Source of the DNA: Thalassocella blandensis
Lineage (GTDB): Bacteria; Pseudomonadota; Gammaproteobacteria; Pseudomonadales; Cellvibrionaceae
NCBI GenBank assembly: GCA_902141825.1
Contig: CABFPG010000012.1
Span: 62,001 to 126,000 of the forward strand
Length of the DNA: 64,000 nucleotides
Direction: 5' to 3'
Positions 33,457-43,829 of this stretch are shown here, piece by piece. The notes beneath the pieces were generated by a model, which was given only the letters and a program-made list of their open reading frames with translations, did not search any database and was not told where the DNA came from. The position numbers were made by a program, and so were the translations under genes. Numbering within the stretch: position 1 is the stretch's first letter; each line of letters starts with the position of its first letter.

Positions 33457-36360
33457 ATGAGTTTTTTAGCCAACCTTCGCCAGCAAGCCAATACCGATAA
33501 AGCCATGCAATTGTTTTATGTGCTGACAATTGATCCCCTTACTAAAATTGCCAGACTGCATTTACTCCTGGGTGATGCCAGCCAGTCACAGCCAAGCGCT
33601 AACTGCAAAAGCTACTTTATTCAACAACAGCATCTGAACCACCCACCCGAGTTTATCCAAAATGACGATGTCGCCATTCTACAAACCCTGCTCAAAACGG
33701 ATGCAGATTGGAATCAACACGCCTCTGGTGCCCTTATCGCAGAATCAACGTGGGCATTTTTACAACAACTTGCAGCCACTGACCGATTCTTTTTAGAGCC
33801 TCAGCCTGGATCTTGGCAAAAACTAAGCAGTGGAGAATCTCAACCGGCAGCACTGCAGTGGCAAATTGACTCCACTGGTGAACAGTCCCTCCACTGGAAA
33901 CTGACCGAGGAAAATTCCCGTATTTTCTTTATTCAGGACAATACATTTACTCAGCCATATGCCATTACACAGCAAAAAATTTCTGAGTGTCATACAGGAC
34001 TGAATGAAGAAAAAAATGCGCTGATCACCAAGCACGGAAAAATTGCCGCCTATGAAGTTGATTATTTTCTCCTGAAAAACCAGGAACAGTGGCAGGACCT
34101 TAACCTTCCCCTCCCCAGAACACTGGAGGAGCAAAGCATCAGCGGGGATTTAGTGGCGATTCTCTCCTGCCACACCGTGCACGCACCGAGTGAAGTTCAC
34201 AGCCAACGCGATGAGCTTCACCTGAGTTTTGGCCTGCAAACAGAAAACTTTTGCATCAATTTGACGGAGTGCAGTGATACAGAAGTCTGGGACGGCAACG
34301 CACTAACCACGGTCAATCACGACAAACAAGCGCAAGCAACGCTGCACGCGTCCATTGCCGAACACCTGCAAGAATTTTCAGCACGACAACAAGTTGGAGA
34401 AGATCTACCTTCAGTTTGGTATTCACGCTCCTGCGAACAATGGCAGTGGTTATTTACCGAAGAGCGAGACAAACTCCTCTCGCTGAATATTCACTTCAAT
34501 ATCATGCCGAATTTTCGGCAGCACTACGTTACTGCAGAGAAGTGGGATATTGGGCTAAAAGAAAATGAAGATGACAGTGTTGATATCAACATTGAAATTA
34601 CCGTCGCCAATGAGAAAATCTCATTAAAAAAACTACTGGATCAACTACACGAATTAAACGAAAAAGCGATCAGCAATCGCAGCAAAACACACCAGCAGTT
34701 CCAATTGGACGATGGCCGCTTACTGCTAATTCCGCTGCAACAATTTAATGGCATTATGGAAGAACTGGCCGATCTTGCTCAGCAATCGGAGTCCGGTTTC
34801 TGCTTATCGAAACATGAATCTCACCGCCTCGCGGGCTTGCATCAACACATGCCCGAAAACTCAGACTGGCATGGCGACCGACAAAAACTGGAAAACGCCA
34901 TAGAGCTCCACGACTCGCCACTTTTTCTGGAAAACTCACTGGAAAATGTACAGGCGGATTTACGCCCATATCAATGGCTGGGCGTTTGCTGGATGCAGCA
35001 CATCACACAGCGCAATATCAATGGCTTGCTGGCGGACGATATGGGCTTAGGGAAAACCCTGCAGACCCTCGCACATTTAAGTTTTGAACATCAACACGGC
35101 CGTTTGCAGGACCCAGCGTTAATTATTGTACCCACCAGTTTGCTGCACAACTGGGCCAGAGAAGTTGAGAAGTTTACCCCACACCTCAAACACAAAATTA
35201 TTCACGGCAGTCAACGCCATCAGTGGTGGGACAGCATTGCCGACTTTAACATTATTATCAGCAGCTATCCGCTGATTTCAAATGACTTAAGTAACTGGCA
35301 AGCACAGAAACTCAGCTGGATTATTCTCGATGAAGCTCAAACTATTAAGAATCCCCGCACACGTGTAAGCCAAGCCGTACGAGAAATTCCGTGCGACCGC
35401 AAAATGTGCCTATCCGGTACACCGGTTGAAAATCACTTGGGCGAACTCTGGTCCATTCTCGACTTTCTTATGCCTAGCTGTCTTGGCAGCGCCAAACACT
35501 TTCGCAACCATTTTCAAAAAGCGATTGAGAACGACGGCAACGAAAGGCGCTTTCAGGTTTTGCTAGATCGAATTGGTCCGTTCATGCTCCGTCGCAGTAA
35601 AGATCAAATAGCAGAGGATCTTCCGCCCAAAACAGAAATCATTCAGACCATCCCACTGGATGATGATCAGGCCGCACTGTATCAGCAGCTGAAAACCAAC
35701 ACCTGGAACGAAATGCAGAACCAGATGGACCAACAGGACAGCCCTCAACAAGGCCATATCATCGTGCTCAATGCGCTGATGAAACTGCGCCAGGCCTGTT
35801 GCGACCCGGCATTACTCGGCGAGACAGATATAAGCTCAGCAAAACGACTTCACTGCCTGGAAATGCTGGAAGAACTTGAATCTGAAAATCGTTCAATTCT
35901 GGTATTCTCACAATTTACCAGCATGCTGCAGATTCTGGCGGACTCACTACAGGAAATGGACATTCCCTACTTAATGCTTACCGGGCAGACCAAGAACCGC
36001 CAAAAACTGGTGGATCAATTTCAAAACGGCGAAGCCCCAATCTTTTTGATCAGCTTAAAGGCCGGAGGCACCGGCTTAAACCTGACGCGCGCTGACACTA
36101 TTATTCATTATGATCCGTGGTGGAATCAGGCCGCAGAACAGCAAGCAACCGACCGAGCGCACCGCATCGGCCAGGAAAAACCGGTATTTGTTTACAAACT
36201 TATCGCCGAAAACACGATAGAAGAAAAAATCGCACAAATGCAGCAACGAAAAATGGTGCTAAGCCACCACGTAAATCAACAGGCGCAGTTGTCTGGCGAA
36301 AACTTTGCCTTGGACCTGGAAGAAATGTTGAATTTATGGCAAGACGATAATGCAATCTAA
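33457..36360 (+). CDS. SNF2-family DNA-dependent ATPase/helicase
   Basis: The 967-residue protein has a long N-terminal region without recognised motifs (about 1-490). The SNF2 ATPase core follows: RPYQWLGVCWMQ, Walker A ADDMGLGKTLQT (about residue 531), DEAQ box ILDEAQTIKNP (about 625) and LSGTPVENHLGELWSI. The C-terminal helicase half (about 780-940) has LVFSQFTSMLQIL, LISLKAGGTGLNLTRAD and DRAHRIGQEKPV. Bacterial members remodel protein-nucleic acid complexes, and the specific target is unknown. The next gene overlaps its end by 11 bases, suggesting joint expression. The N-terminus does not show a SWIM zinc finger. Confidence 0.93.
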   Translation: MSFLANLRQQANTDKAMQLFYVLTIDPLTKIARLHLLLGDASQSQPSANCKSYFIQQQHLNHPPEFIQNDDVAILQTLLKTDADWNQHASGALIAESTWAFLQQLAATDRFFLEPQPGSWQKLSSGESQPAALQWQIDSTGEQSLHWKLTEENSRIFFIQDNTFTQPYAITQQKISECHTGLNEEKNALITKHGKIAAYEVDYFLLKNQEQWQDLNLPLPRTLEEQSISGDLVAILSCHTVHAPSEVHSQRDELHLSFGLQTENFCINLTECSDTEVWDGNALTTVNHDKQAQATLHASIAEHLQEFSARQQVGEDLPSVWYSRSCEQWQWLFTEERDKLLSLNIHFNIMPNFRQHYVTAEKWDIGLKENEDDSVDINIEITVANEKISLKKLLDQLHELNEKAISNRSKTHQQFQLDDGRLLLIPLQQFNGIMEELADLAQQSESGFCLSKHESHRLAGLHQHMPENSDWHGDRQKLENAIELHDSPLFLENSLENVQADLRPYQWLGVCWMQHITQRNINGLLADDMGLGKTLQTLAHLSFEHQHGRLQDPALIIVPTSLLHNWAREVEKFTPHLKHKIIHGSQRHQWWDSIADFNIIISSYPLISNDLSNWQAQKLSWIILDEAQTIKNPRTRVSQAVREIPCDRKMCLSGTPVENHLGELWSILDFLMPSCLGSAKHFRNHFQKAIENDGNERRFQVLLDRIGPFMLRRSKDQIAEDLPPKTEIIQTIPLDDDQAALYQQLKTNTWNEMQNQMDQQDSPQQGHIIVLNALMKLRQACCDPALLGETDISSAKRLHCLEMLEELESENRSILVFSQFTSMLQILADSLQEMDIPYLMLTGQTKNRQKLVDQFQNGEAPIFLISLKAGGTGLNLTRADTIIHYDPWWNQAAEQQATDRAHRIGQEKPVFVYKLIAENTIEEKIAQMQQRKMVLSHHVNQQAQLSGENFALDLEEMLNLWQDDNAI

Positions 36361-37582
36361 TATGCAAACCCAAGCAAAAGATAACGACACAATTCCAGAT
36401 ATCAGCCTGCAAAAGGTTGAAAGTTTTCTAAGCCAGCACAACAGTTTTTGCCTGTTGGACTGGCTGCTCAGTGAAAATATTATTGCCTACCACGATTACG
36501 AAAACTGGCGTTACGGCAAGATAGATGTATTGCAGGAAAATGCCGGGCTTAGTGAAAAAGCGTTGCAAAACACTCGCACACAAATGCAAAAAATTTCCCA
36601 GTCGCTGGGATTGGAAGCTGACCAGCAAGAGCTGCATTGCTGGGATAAAACCCAGGCAAAACTACTAAAATTCAGCAGTAACACTCAGATTCATCATGCC
36701 GTTACCGCGCACTGGATGCGCTCGCAAGATATACCGCAAATGGATCTGTTCATGGATAATACCGCGGTAGTGGTAGAAAATACCTTGCATCACGCACTTT
36801 CTGCACGTGACTTCAGCGAAGCGCAGAAGCTATTAACTCAGTTAACAGCACTCAACGCAAAACATGCGAAACTAGGCGTTTATCGAGACTTGATTCTTTA
36901 CGGCGAATATATCGCAAAAGTAGAAAATATTGATGCCGCTGATATTGAAGCGGAACTGGACGGGCTGGCCCTGGAAGTTACACCGCTGGCCAAAGAAGCA
37001 CTGGGGATGAATGCGCGGGATTTTTTAGCCTTCGCCTGGCGCCGCCTGAGCCAAAATCTGCAAGTCAATTATCAGCCTGGGGGCTCCAACAGTAAACTTC
37101 ACCCCGCCTACGCCCTGATACAAATTCCCGACTGGAACGGTGCTTACACGCTACTTCTAGAAGATGAGGCACTTGCACACAATAAAGAACTGTTGCTTTA
37201 TTTTGCCCAGTGCTGCGAACAACTCAAACTCACCAACGCATTGGTATTTGCCTGGAGCAAACTGTTTGACTTAGATCCTGAATTTGCTGAAACAAGTATC
37301 GAGAGCCGCCAACACCCTCAGCTATGGCATCAATGGCAAGACTACTGGGAAAAGTTTGAAGAAGCTCCGGCACAATATTTTGCCGCCTACCTAATGGCAA
37401 AGAATGCTGGAATTGTCCACCACAAAATTGAAAAACTGCCGCTTAACTCAAACGCACTGAGCGCCATGCTGGAAGCCTTAAGCATTGAAATTATTGATAA
37501 GGATATGGTGAAAGCGCGAAGCATCGTGCAACAAGTGGACCCGCAATTACTGGGCATTTATTTTGGCGTGCGAGGGAAATGA
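36350..37582 (+). CDS. Hypothetical partner protein of the SNF2 helicase gene
   Basis: The 410-residue soluble protein has a start that overlaps the helicase stop by 11 bases (a second in-frame ATG is at 36362). It is helical throughout, with Gln- and Leu-rich segments. The sections NTLHHALSARDFSEAQKLLTQLTALNAKHAKLGVYRDLI and LFDLDPEFAETSIESRQHPQLWHQWQDYW suggest helical repeats of TPR type. There is no signal peptide or catalytic motif. The overlap makes a functional link with the SNF2 protein likely, but its nature is unknown. Confidence 0.82.
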   Translation: MQSNMQTQAKDNDTIPDISLQKVESFLSQHNSFCLLDWLLSENIIAYHDYENWRYGKIDVLQENAGLSEKALQNTRTQMQKISQSLGLEADQQELHCWDKTQAKLLKFSSNTQIHHAVTAHWMRSQDIPQMDLFMDNTAVVVENTLHHALSARDFSEAQKLLTQLTALNAKHAKLGVYRDLILYGEYIAKVENIDAADIEAELDGLALEVTPLAKEALGMNARDFLAFAWRRLSQNLQVNYQPGGSNSKLHPAYALIQIPDWNGAYTLLLEDEALAHNKELLLYFAQCCEQLKLTNALVFAWSKLFDLDPEFAETSIESRQHPQLWHQWQDYWEKFEEAPAQYFAAYLMAKNAGIVHHKIEKLPLNSNALSAMLEALSIEIIDKDMVKARSIVQQVDPQLLGIYFGVRGK

Positions 37583-37677
37583 CGCGTTAAAGAGAGGTTT
37601 GTGAATAACAAGACAGTGAAGGTACTTGGCCTGAACAGGCAACAGCAAAAGCAAAAACAGTCAACAAAAAAACATAA

Positions 37678-37698
37678 CGGAGCCGGGATACGGCTCCG
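37678..37698 (-). terminator. Intrinsic terminator of the eda operon
   Basis: CGGAGCCG (37678-37685) and CGGCTCCG (37691-37698) form a perfect stem around GGATA. The minus strand then reads TTATGTTTTTTTG. Confidence 0.85.
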
Positions 37699-37709
37699 CT
37701 TGATCACAC

Positions 37710-38336
37710 TTAAGAAATTTTTGCTGTGGTTTTTGCAGCAATGTCGGTAATCGCCTGCCAATCCTGCTTTTCTACCGCATCTTTTGGTACCAACCAAGTC
37801 CCACCAACACACGCTACATTTGGCAGTGCTAAAAAGTCAGTGAATGATTCCATCGTCAATCCACCTGTTGGGCAGAAGCTGACTTGAGGCAAAGGGCCAC
37901 CAATAGATTTCAAAAGTGGGATACCACCAACTGCCACTGCAGGGAACAGTTTAAAACAAGTCAAGCCCAACTCCATACCCACCATGACTTCAGAAGGCGA
38001 CGCTACACCAGGCAACAACTCAACGCCAAGATCCTGCGACTTTTTAATCAGGTTGGGAGTGAAACCAGGAGAAACAGCGAAGTCCACACCAATTTCAGCA
38101 ACATCTTTTAAGTTCTGCTCGTTGATGACTGTGCCCACACCAACCAACACGCCTTCACATTCCGCTTTAATTGCGCGAATTGCGTCTAACGCAGCGGCGG
38201 TTCTCAGGGTTACTTCAACCGCTTTTATACCACCCGCTTTTAAAGCATTAGTAATAGGCACCGCATCTTCAACTCGGTCGATGACAACGACAGGCATTAC
38301 GCCAACAGGCTCTAAAAATTCTTTAGTAATCGCCAC
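37710..38336 (-). CDS. eda: 2-dehydro-3-deoxy-phosphogluconate (KDPG) aldolase
   Basis: Class I aldolase that cleaves KDPG to pyruvate and glyceraldehyde 3-phosphate, the last step of the Entner-Doudoroff pathway. It has 208 residues. The catalytic Glu is about residue 41 (VEVTLRT) and the Schiff-base Lys is residue 129 (CFKLFPA), with GVGTV and PTGGL motifs. The start is GTG, with an excellent GAGGAAG five bases upstream. It lies 26 bases after edd on the same strand, so the two form an operon. Confidence 0.97.
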   Translation of the reverse strand: MAITKEFLEPVGVMPVVVIDRVEDAVPITNALKAGGIKAVEVTLRTAAALDAIRAIKAECEGVLVGVGTVINEQNLKDVAEIGVDFAVSPGFTPNLIKKSQDLGVELLPGVASPSEVMVGMELGLTCFKLFPAVAVGGIPLLKSIGGPLPQVSFCPTGGLTMESFTDFLALPNVACVGGTWLVPKDAVEKQDWQAITDIAAKTTAKIS

Positions 38337-38362
38337 GATTGCTTCCTCAATATTAATTAGTC

Positions 38363-40195
38363 TTACTGATTGGTTTTATTCGTTTGCGCGAAACTGAAAA
38401 CGGTTGCACCTTTCTGTGAAATACCCGCTAGCGCGCGGAAGCCGTCAAACAGATTACGTCCAAGATTTTGTGTAAGCTCCGGCATGTCAACCGCTTCGCG
38501 AGCATTCAGCTCTTCTTCACTTACTTTTAATTCCACCACACCGGCATCGGCATCAAACAGAACAACATCGCCCGTTTTCACTTTATTTAATGTTCCACCA
38601 CACAGCGCCTCTGGCGACATATGAATGGCAGCCGGCACCTTACCAGAAGCGCCTGACATACGACCGTCAGTTACCAGAGCAACCTTAAAGCCTTTATCCT
38701 GCAACAACCCCAGCGGCGGTGTCATTTTATGCAGCTCAGGCATGCCATTAGCACTTGGCCCCTGAAATCTCACAACTGCTACAAAATCTTTCTCTAGCTC
38801 ACCACGCTTGAACGCAGCAATCAAATCATCTTGCGATTCAAAAACAATACACGGAGCTTCCACTTTACGGTGCTCTGGCGCCACTGCGGAAATTTTAATA
38901 ACACCTTTACCCAGATTGCCGTTCAAGACGCGTAAGCCGCCCTCTTTATCAAACGGTTCCGATACTGGTCGCAACACCTCTACATTGCGGGACTCTCCAA
39001 AAGGCTCCGCCCACTGCGCTTCACCCTTATCATCCAAACTCGGTTCAATTTCATATGAACTCAAGTCCTCGCCCATAATATTCACAACATCTTCGTTGAG
39101 CAGTCCACCCAATCGCAGTTCTTTCACCAGGAAGGACATGCCACCAGCATTTTGGAAATCATTTACATCTGCCTGTCCATTTGGATAAACGCGTGCAAGT
39201 AAAGGCGTTGCACGAGAGAGTTCATCCATATCTTCCCAAGTTACTTCAATACCAGCAGCTTTTGCCACTGCTACGATATGTAAGGTGTGATTGGTAGAAC
39301 CACCGGTTGCCAACAATCCTACAATGGCATTCACAATAGACTTTTCTGTTACTACATCATAAAGCGGACGATACGTTCCGGCACTTTGAGTAATGGCAAT
39401 TAACCTATAGATGGCTGCACGCGTTAATGCGTCGCGCAGATCGCCATTGGGATTAACGAAAGATGCACCCGGCAGTTGTACGCCCAACATCTCAACCATC
39501 ATCTGGTTTGTGTTGGCTGTACCGTAAAATGTACAGGTTCCTGGACTGTGGTAGGACTTGGTTTCCGCCTCTAACAATTTATCTTCGCCCACTTCACCTG
39601 CTGCAAATTGCTGGCGAACTTTGGCTTTTTCTTTGTTGGGTAAACCAGAGTGCATTGGCCCGGCAGGCACGAAAACTGTAGGAATATGACCAAACTGCAA
39701 GGCGCCAATTAACATGCCCGGCACAATTTTGTCACATACACCTAAAAACACATTACCGTCGAACATGTTATGGGTAAGTCCGACCGCCGTTGCCATGGCA
39801 ACGACTTCACGACTGAAAAGACTCAGCTCCATACCAGCCTGGCCTTGCGTAACACCATCACACATCGCGGGGACACCGCCGGCAACCTGCGCGGTAGAAC
39901 CAACAGAACGAGCAGTTTCTTTAATTAAATCGGGGTAGGTTTCAAATGGCTGGTGAGCGGAAAGCATATCGTTAAATGCTGTGATAATACCGAGGTTGGC
40001 GCTTTGCATTAAACGAATGGTTTGCTTGTCTCCAGTTCCGCAACCGGCGTAAGCATGGGCAAGATTACCGCAAGACAAACGCTTTTTGGGTGGATTGCTA
40101 TCCATGGTGTTACGCATCATCTCTACGTATTGTTGTCGCGTAAGCTTACTGCGTTCGATTATGCGCTGCGTTACCGCTTCAATTACGCTATTCAT
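38363..40195 (-). CDS. edd: 6-phosphogluconate dehydratase
   Basis: Converts 6-phosphogluconate to KDPG, the committed step of the Entner-Doudoroff pathway, using an iron-sulfur cluster. The 610 residues fit the IlvD/Edd family. Visible signatures are [62 protein letters not shown] and [19 protein letters not shown]. The Cys residues in GCGTGD, FLGVCDK and [17 protein letters not shown] are in cluster-ligand positions of the family. AAGGTGG precedes the ATG. It is followed by eda, and zwf lies upstream on the same strand after 284 bases. Confidence 0.97.
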   Translation of the reverse strand: MNSVIEAVTQRIIERSKLTRQQYVEMMRNTMDSNPPKKRLSCGNLAHAYAGCGTGDKQTIRLMQSANLGIITAFNDMLSAHQPFETYPDLIKETARSVGSTAQVAGGVPAMCDGVTQGQAGMELSLFSREVVAMATAVGLTHNMFDGNVFLGVCDKIVPGMLIGALQFGHIPTVFVPAGPMHSGLPNKEKAKVRQQFAAGEVGEDKLLEAETKSYHSPGTCTFYGTANTNQMMVEMLGVQLPGASFVNPNGDLRDALTRAAIYRLIAITQSAGTYRPLYDVVTEKSIVNAIVGLLATGGSTNHTLHIVAVAKAAGIEVTWEDMDELSRATPLLARVYPNGQADVNDFQNAGGMSFLVKELRLGGLLNEDVVNIMGEDLSSYEIEPSLDDKGEAQWAEPFGESRNVEVLRPVSEPFDKEGGLRVLNGNLGKGVIKISAVAPEHRKVEAPCIVFESQDDLIAAFKRGELEKDFVAVVRFQGPSANGMPELHKMTPPLGLLQDKGFKVALVTDGRMSGASGKVPAAIHMSPEALCGGTLNKVKTGDVVLFDADAGVVELKVSEEELNAREAVDMPELTQNLGRNLFDGFRALAGISQKGATVFSFAQTNKTNQ

Positions 40196-40479
40196 AAACC
40201 ACCTTATTTAATCATTGAATTTCTTAGCATCAAGGAGCGCAGGCCCCTTTCAGACCACCGTTTTTACGACAGCCAGATTGCGACACTTGGGAAGCATCGC
40301 CAAAACCGAAACCCTTAGAGTTTTGATCTTGAGAGAAAAGAAAAATTCGCTTTTCACTTTTCTGAGATTGAAAATACAGAATGTATTTTCAATTGCATGA
40401 CAGGGGTCCGGCGCTTGCGCGCCAGACGGGCAGTCCAGCCCTCCCCTCGTACGTTTAACTCAACTGTAAACGACTAATT

Positions 40480-41952
40480 TTAATCTTTTACTACGTTGTG
40501 CCACTCTCTTCCGCTGCGCGCCATTAATACATCGGCTCCTGCTGGGCCATAAGAACCCGCCATATAGCCTTCGGCTTTCATTCCTGTATCTTTCCAGCCT
40601 GCGAAAATCTTATCCACCCATTTCCATGCGGCTTCCACTTCTGCGGCACTCACAAACAAAGTCTGGTCGTTGCGTAGAACATCAAATAACAAACGTGAAT
40701 AAGCATCGTGCATTTTCACTTTGCTACCCTCGCCAAAACGTACGTCCAGACAGCCGGATTCAAGCGGAATACCGGCTTCCAAACCTGCAACCTTGTTCAT
40801 AATACGCAAACGGATACCTTCATCCGGCTGCAAACGAATCACCAGGCGATTCGCCTGATGCTCTGCGTGGTTCTGGTCAAAGATCTGGTGATGACTTTGT
40901 TTGAACTGAACAACAATTTCAGAATGACGCGACTGCAGACGCTTACCCGTGCGCAAATAAATAGGCACTCCAGACCAACGCCAGTTAAGAATTTCAGCTT
41001 GAATCGCAACATAGGTTTCGGTCTGACTGTTCGGGTCAATTTCATACTTGTCGGATTCTTCTTCCAGGTAGCCCGGCACTTCTTTACCATCGACAATACC
41101 ACGGCGATATTGCCCACGGACGGTGTAATCCCGCACTGTTTCAGCTGTAATAGGCTTTAAACAATTCAAAACTTTAAGTTTTTCGGTACGCACACTTTCC
41201 GCGTTCAGCGTAGCGGGAGGTTCCATCGCCAACAGACACAACACTTGTAACAAATGGTTTTGCACCATGTCGCGTGTGGCTCCGGTAGCATCGTAGAAAC
41301 TCCAACGGTTTCCAACACCCACCGATTCCGACACTGTAATTTCTACATGGTCGATGTAGCGTGAGTTCCAAAGCGGTTCAAAAATATCGTTGGCAAAACG
41401 CAATGCAATCAGGTTTTGCACGGTTTCTTTACCAAGATAATGGTCAATACGGAACAGCTGCTCTTCTTTAAATGTTCGGGCTAATTCATCATTAATGGCG
41501 AGAAAGCTTTCTCGGCTGTCGCCCAGTGGCTTTTCTACCACTAACCGCGTAGTAGGTACCGCCAACCCGCATTTTTCCAGCGAGTTACACACGGCACCAA
41601 AGATAGAAGGAGGAATAGCCAGGTACACAACCAACTGGTTTTCCTCTTTCAAGAAGTCTTGTTTCACTTTTTCAAGCGACTCGGGATTGGTGGCATCCCC
41701 CTGTGCGAAAAAGATTTTGCTTGAAAAAGATTCCCAAAGTTCGTCGGAGTAAAGAGATTCGGCAACATTATTTTGCAGCCACTCTTTCACCGTGGTGAGA
41801 AATGCGTTGCGTTCATGTGCGGTGCGCGCCATACCGATAATTCGGGTATTTTCAGGCATGCACTTGTTCAGCTCCAGATAATAAAGAGATGGATACAATT
41901 TACGAAGCGCTAAGTCTCCGTCGCCGCCCACAATCAGCAAATCAGTATTCAT
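40480..41952 (-). CDS. zwf: Glucose-6-phosphate 1-dehydrogenase
   Basis: Oxidises glucose 6-phosphate to 6-phosphogluconolactone and supplies NADPH and substrate for the Entner-Doudoroff route. It has 490 residues. The dinucleotide-binding motif reads LIVGGDGDLALRKLYPSLY, where Asp takes the place of the usual Ser (GASGDLAxRKL) and RKL is kept. The active-site block is RIDHYLGKETVQN, with VEKPLGDSRESF nearby. No 6-phosphogluconolactonase gene is adjacent, unlike many pseudomonad clusters. It diverges from gap across about 580 bases that should hold shared control sites. Confidence 0.96.
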   Translation of the reverse strand: MNTDLLIVGGDGDLALRKLYPSLYYLELNKCMPENTRIIGMARTAHERNAFLTTVKEWLQNNVAESLYSDELWESFSSKIFFAQGDATNPESLEKVKQDFLKEENQLVVYLAIPPSIFGAVCNSLEKCGLAVPTTRLVVEKPLGDSRESFLAINDELARTFKEEQLFRIDHYLGKETVQNLIALRFANDIFEPLWNSRYIDHVEITVSESVGVGNRWSFYDATGATRDMVQNHLLQVLCLLAMEPPATLNAESVRTEKLKVLNCLKPITAETVRDYTVRGQYRRGIVDGKEVPGYLEEESDKYEIDPNSQTETYVAIQAEILNWRWSGVPIYLRTGKRLQSRHSEIVVQFKQSHHQIFDQNHAEHQANRLVIRLQPDEGIRLRIMNKVAGLEAGIPLESGCLDVRFGEGSKVKMHDAYSRLLFDVLRNDQTLFVSAAEVEAAWKWVDKIFAGWKDTGMKAEGYMAGSYGPAGADVLMARSGREWHNVVKD

Positions 41953-42533
41953 ATATAAACCCTTAACCTTTAGGACATCGGCACCAGAACAGCCGGTACC
42001 ATGAGTGACACATATGTCTTGAAGGGTTTCCCGACCAAGCCGAACTTGAGCCTGGAAACTAAGCGAGCATTAAGTCAAAATGACCAAAACTTGTCCAACA
42101 TATGTAAAACGGCGTGCATTCTACCACTTAATGGGGTCTTTGGCGTAATAATGCCTTAAGTTATGCACATTGATCGCGGCAAAGTGTAATGGATTCATCA
42201 AACAAATGGCTAACTTTTATATTTGATCGTTTTTTAATCTATTTTTCGCCTTTTGGTGCTACTTTTGCCTTATTCCTGTCACACCCATCGATTAAACTGT
42301 CAGCAACCGGTGATCTGACGACACAATTTCCCGCGGCCTCAGCTCTAAAAACACAAGCTCACCGGGCATGGACAGTAATTACGCAAGGCGTTTTGATATC
42401 ATGCAAAGCCTGGCGTTTAAGCCCGAAATCATGGGATTTTCCGGGGCCTCGCAGCACAAGCGAAGTTGCATTTTAGACTGTGATTTCGCATAATCCCCGC
42501 TCCCAAAACTTTGGTAAATTTCAGGAAATTGTC
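41953..42533. other. Divergent control region between zwf and gap
   Basis: About 580 bases. I looked for a HexR-type site (TGTA...TACA with an AT core) and did not find a convincing copy. An open frame at 42189-42476 has no ribosome-binding site or recognisable product and is not accepted as a gene. No clear -35/-10 pair was picked out. Confidence 0.45.
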
Positions 42534-43541
42534 ATGCCACGAATCGCTATTAACGGCTTCGGTCGTATCGGTCGAAATGTTCTTCGCGCTATCTACGAAA
42601 GAAACTTACAAGATGAATTTCAAGTCGTTGCTCTTAACGATTTGGGCTCACCGGAAATCAACGCTCACTTGTTAAAGCATGACACAGTTCATGGCCCATT
42701 TGGCTTTGACGTCCAATCAAGTGACAGCTCTATTTCTGTTGCAGGTAATGAAATCAAAATCCTGGCCGAGCGCAACCCGGCGGACCTTCCTTGGGCAGAC
42801 CTGGAAATTGACGTGGTGTTTGAATGTACTGGTCTTTTCGTTTCACGCGACAAGGCAGGCCTTCACCTTGAAGCAGGCGCTAAAAACGTTCTGATTTCCG
42901 CTCCAGGTAAAGAAGTTGACTTAACAGTGGTTTACGGTGTTAACCACGACCAGATCACTTCAGAGCACAAAGTTATCTCAAACGCGTCTTGCACCACTAA
43001 CTGTCTGGCGCCAATGACTTACGCTATTCATGAAGTGATTGGCGTAGAAAGTGGATTAATGAACACCATCCACTCTTACACCAACGACCAGCGTGTTACG
43101 GATTCATATCACTCTGACATGTTGCGCGCCCGCGCTGCGGCTTACAACATGATTCCAACCAAAACCGGTGCTGCCGCTGCAATTGGTTTAGTAATTCCCG
43201 ACCTGAAAGGTAAGCTGGACGGCTTAGCTGTTCGTGTACCGACGATTAACGTTTCCTGTCTGGATTTTACTTTTGTACCTAAGCGTAAAACTACTGCAGA
43301 AGAAGTTAACAAAGCAATTGCTGATGCTGTTGAATCTCGCTTCAAAGGCGTTATGGAAGTCAACACGTTACCACTGGTTTCCACTGACTTTAATCACAAT
43401 CCAGCGTCTTGTATCTTTGATGCCAGCCAGACTCGAGTCATTGGCGATCAGGTCAAGGTAATGGCATGGTACGACAACGAGTGGGGTTTCTCTAACCGTA
43501 TGTTAGACACTACTCGCGCGATTATTGCAGCTAACGCATAA
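42534..43541 (+). CDS. gap: Type I glyceraldehyde-3-phosphate dehydrogenase
   Basis: Oxidises and phosphorylates glyceraldehyde 3-phosphate with NAD in lower glycolysis, and so takes the product of KDPG aldolase. It has 335 residues from ATG 42534. The frame opens 18 codons earlier, but [15 protein letters not shown] is the family start and AGGAAA precedes it. Catalytic Cys153 is in [13 protein letters not shown]. The Asp of the LNDL motif favours [14 protein letters not shown] is near the C-terminus. The [22 protein letters not shown] block resembles the Gap/Epd branch of Entner-Doudoroff gammaproteobacteria. Confidence 0.96.
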   Translation: MPRIAINGFGRIGRNVLRAIYERNLQDEFQVVALNDLGSPEINAHLLKHDTVHGPFGFDVQSSDSSISVAGNEIKILAERNPADLPWADLEIDVVFECTGLFVSRDKAGLHLEAGAKNVLISAPGKEVDLTVVYGVNHDQITSEHKVISNASCTTNCLAPMTYAIHEVIGVESGLMNTIHSYTNDQRVTDSYHSDMLRARAAAYNMIPTKTGAAAAIGLVIPDLKGKLDGLAVRVPTINVSCLDFTFVPKRKTTAEEVNKAIADAVESRFKGVMEVNTLPLVSTDFNHNPASCIFDASQTRVIGDQVKVMAWYDNEWGFSNRMLDTTRAIIAANA

Positions 43542-43600
43542 TCTGAAGCTGTAGATTAATTAATCTGCGGTTTAACGGCAGACATGCCGTTTTATGAAGA

Positions 43601-43625
43601 AAAGGAGCCATTGGCTCCTTTTTTT
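43601..43625 (+). terminator. Intrinsic terminator after gap
   Basis: AAAGGAGCC (43601-43609) pairs with GGCTCCTTT (43613-43621) around ATT, followed by more T. The loop is very small, but the stem and T-run are strong. Confidence 0.9.
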
Positions 43626-43829
43626 GTGCCCAACGTTTCAATCGCCCAATATATTCTCGTTCAGCTCGCATTAAGTTCACGCAAGATACAGTACACTTGC
43701 TGACTCAATCCTCACAGAGGGGGCAGAGAAAACAGACTCACACCAGACCTTAACGTGGTTAAATCCAGCAGCGAAGCGAATATGCCTTGTCAGCAACTTA
43801 TGACATACACTGTTAAATCGGAGAAAGTA

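Noticed and set aside
42189-42476. 95-codon frame between zwf and gap
   Set aside because: No ribosome-binding site, no recognisable product, and it lies in the divergent control region.
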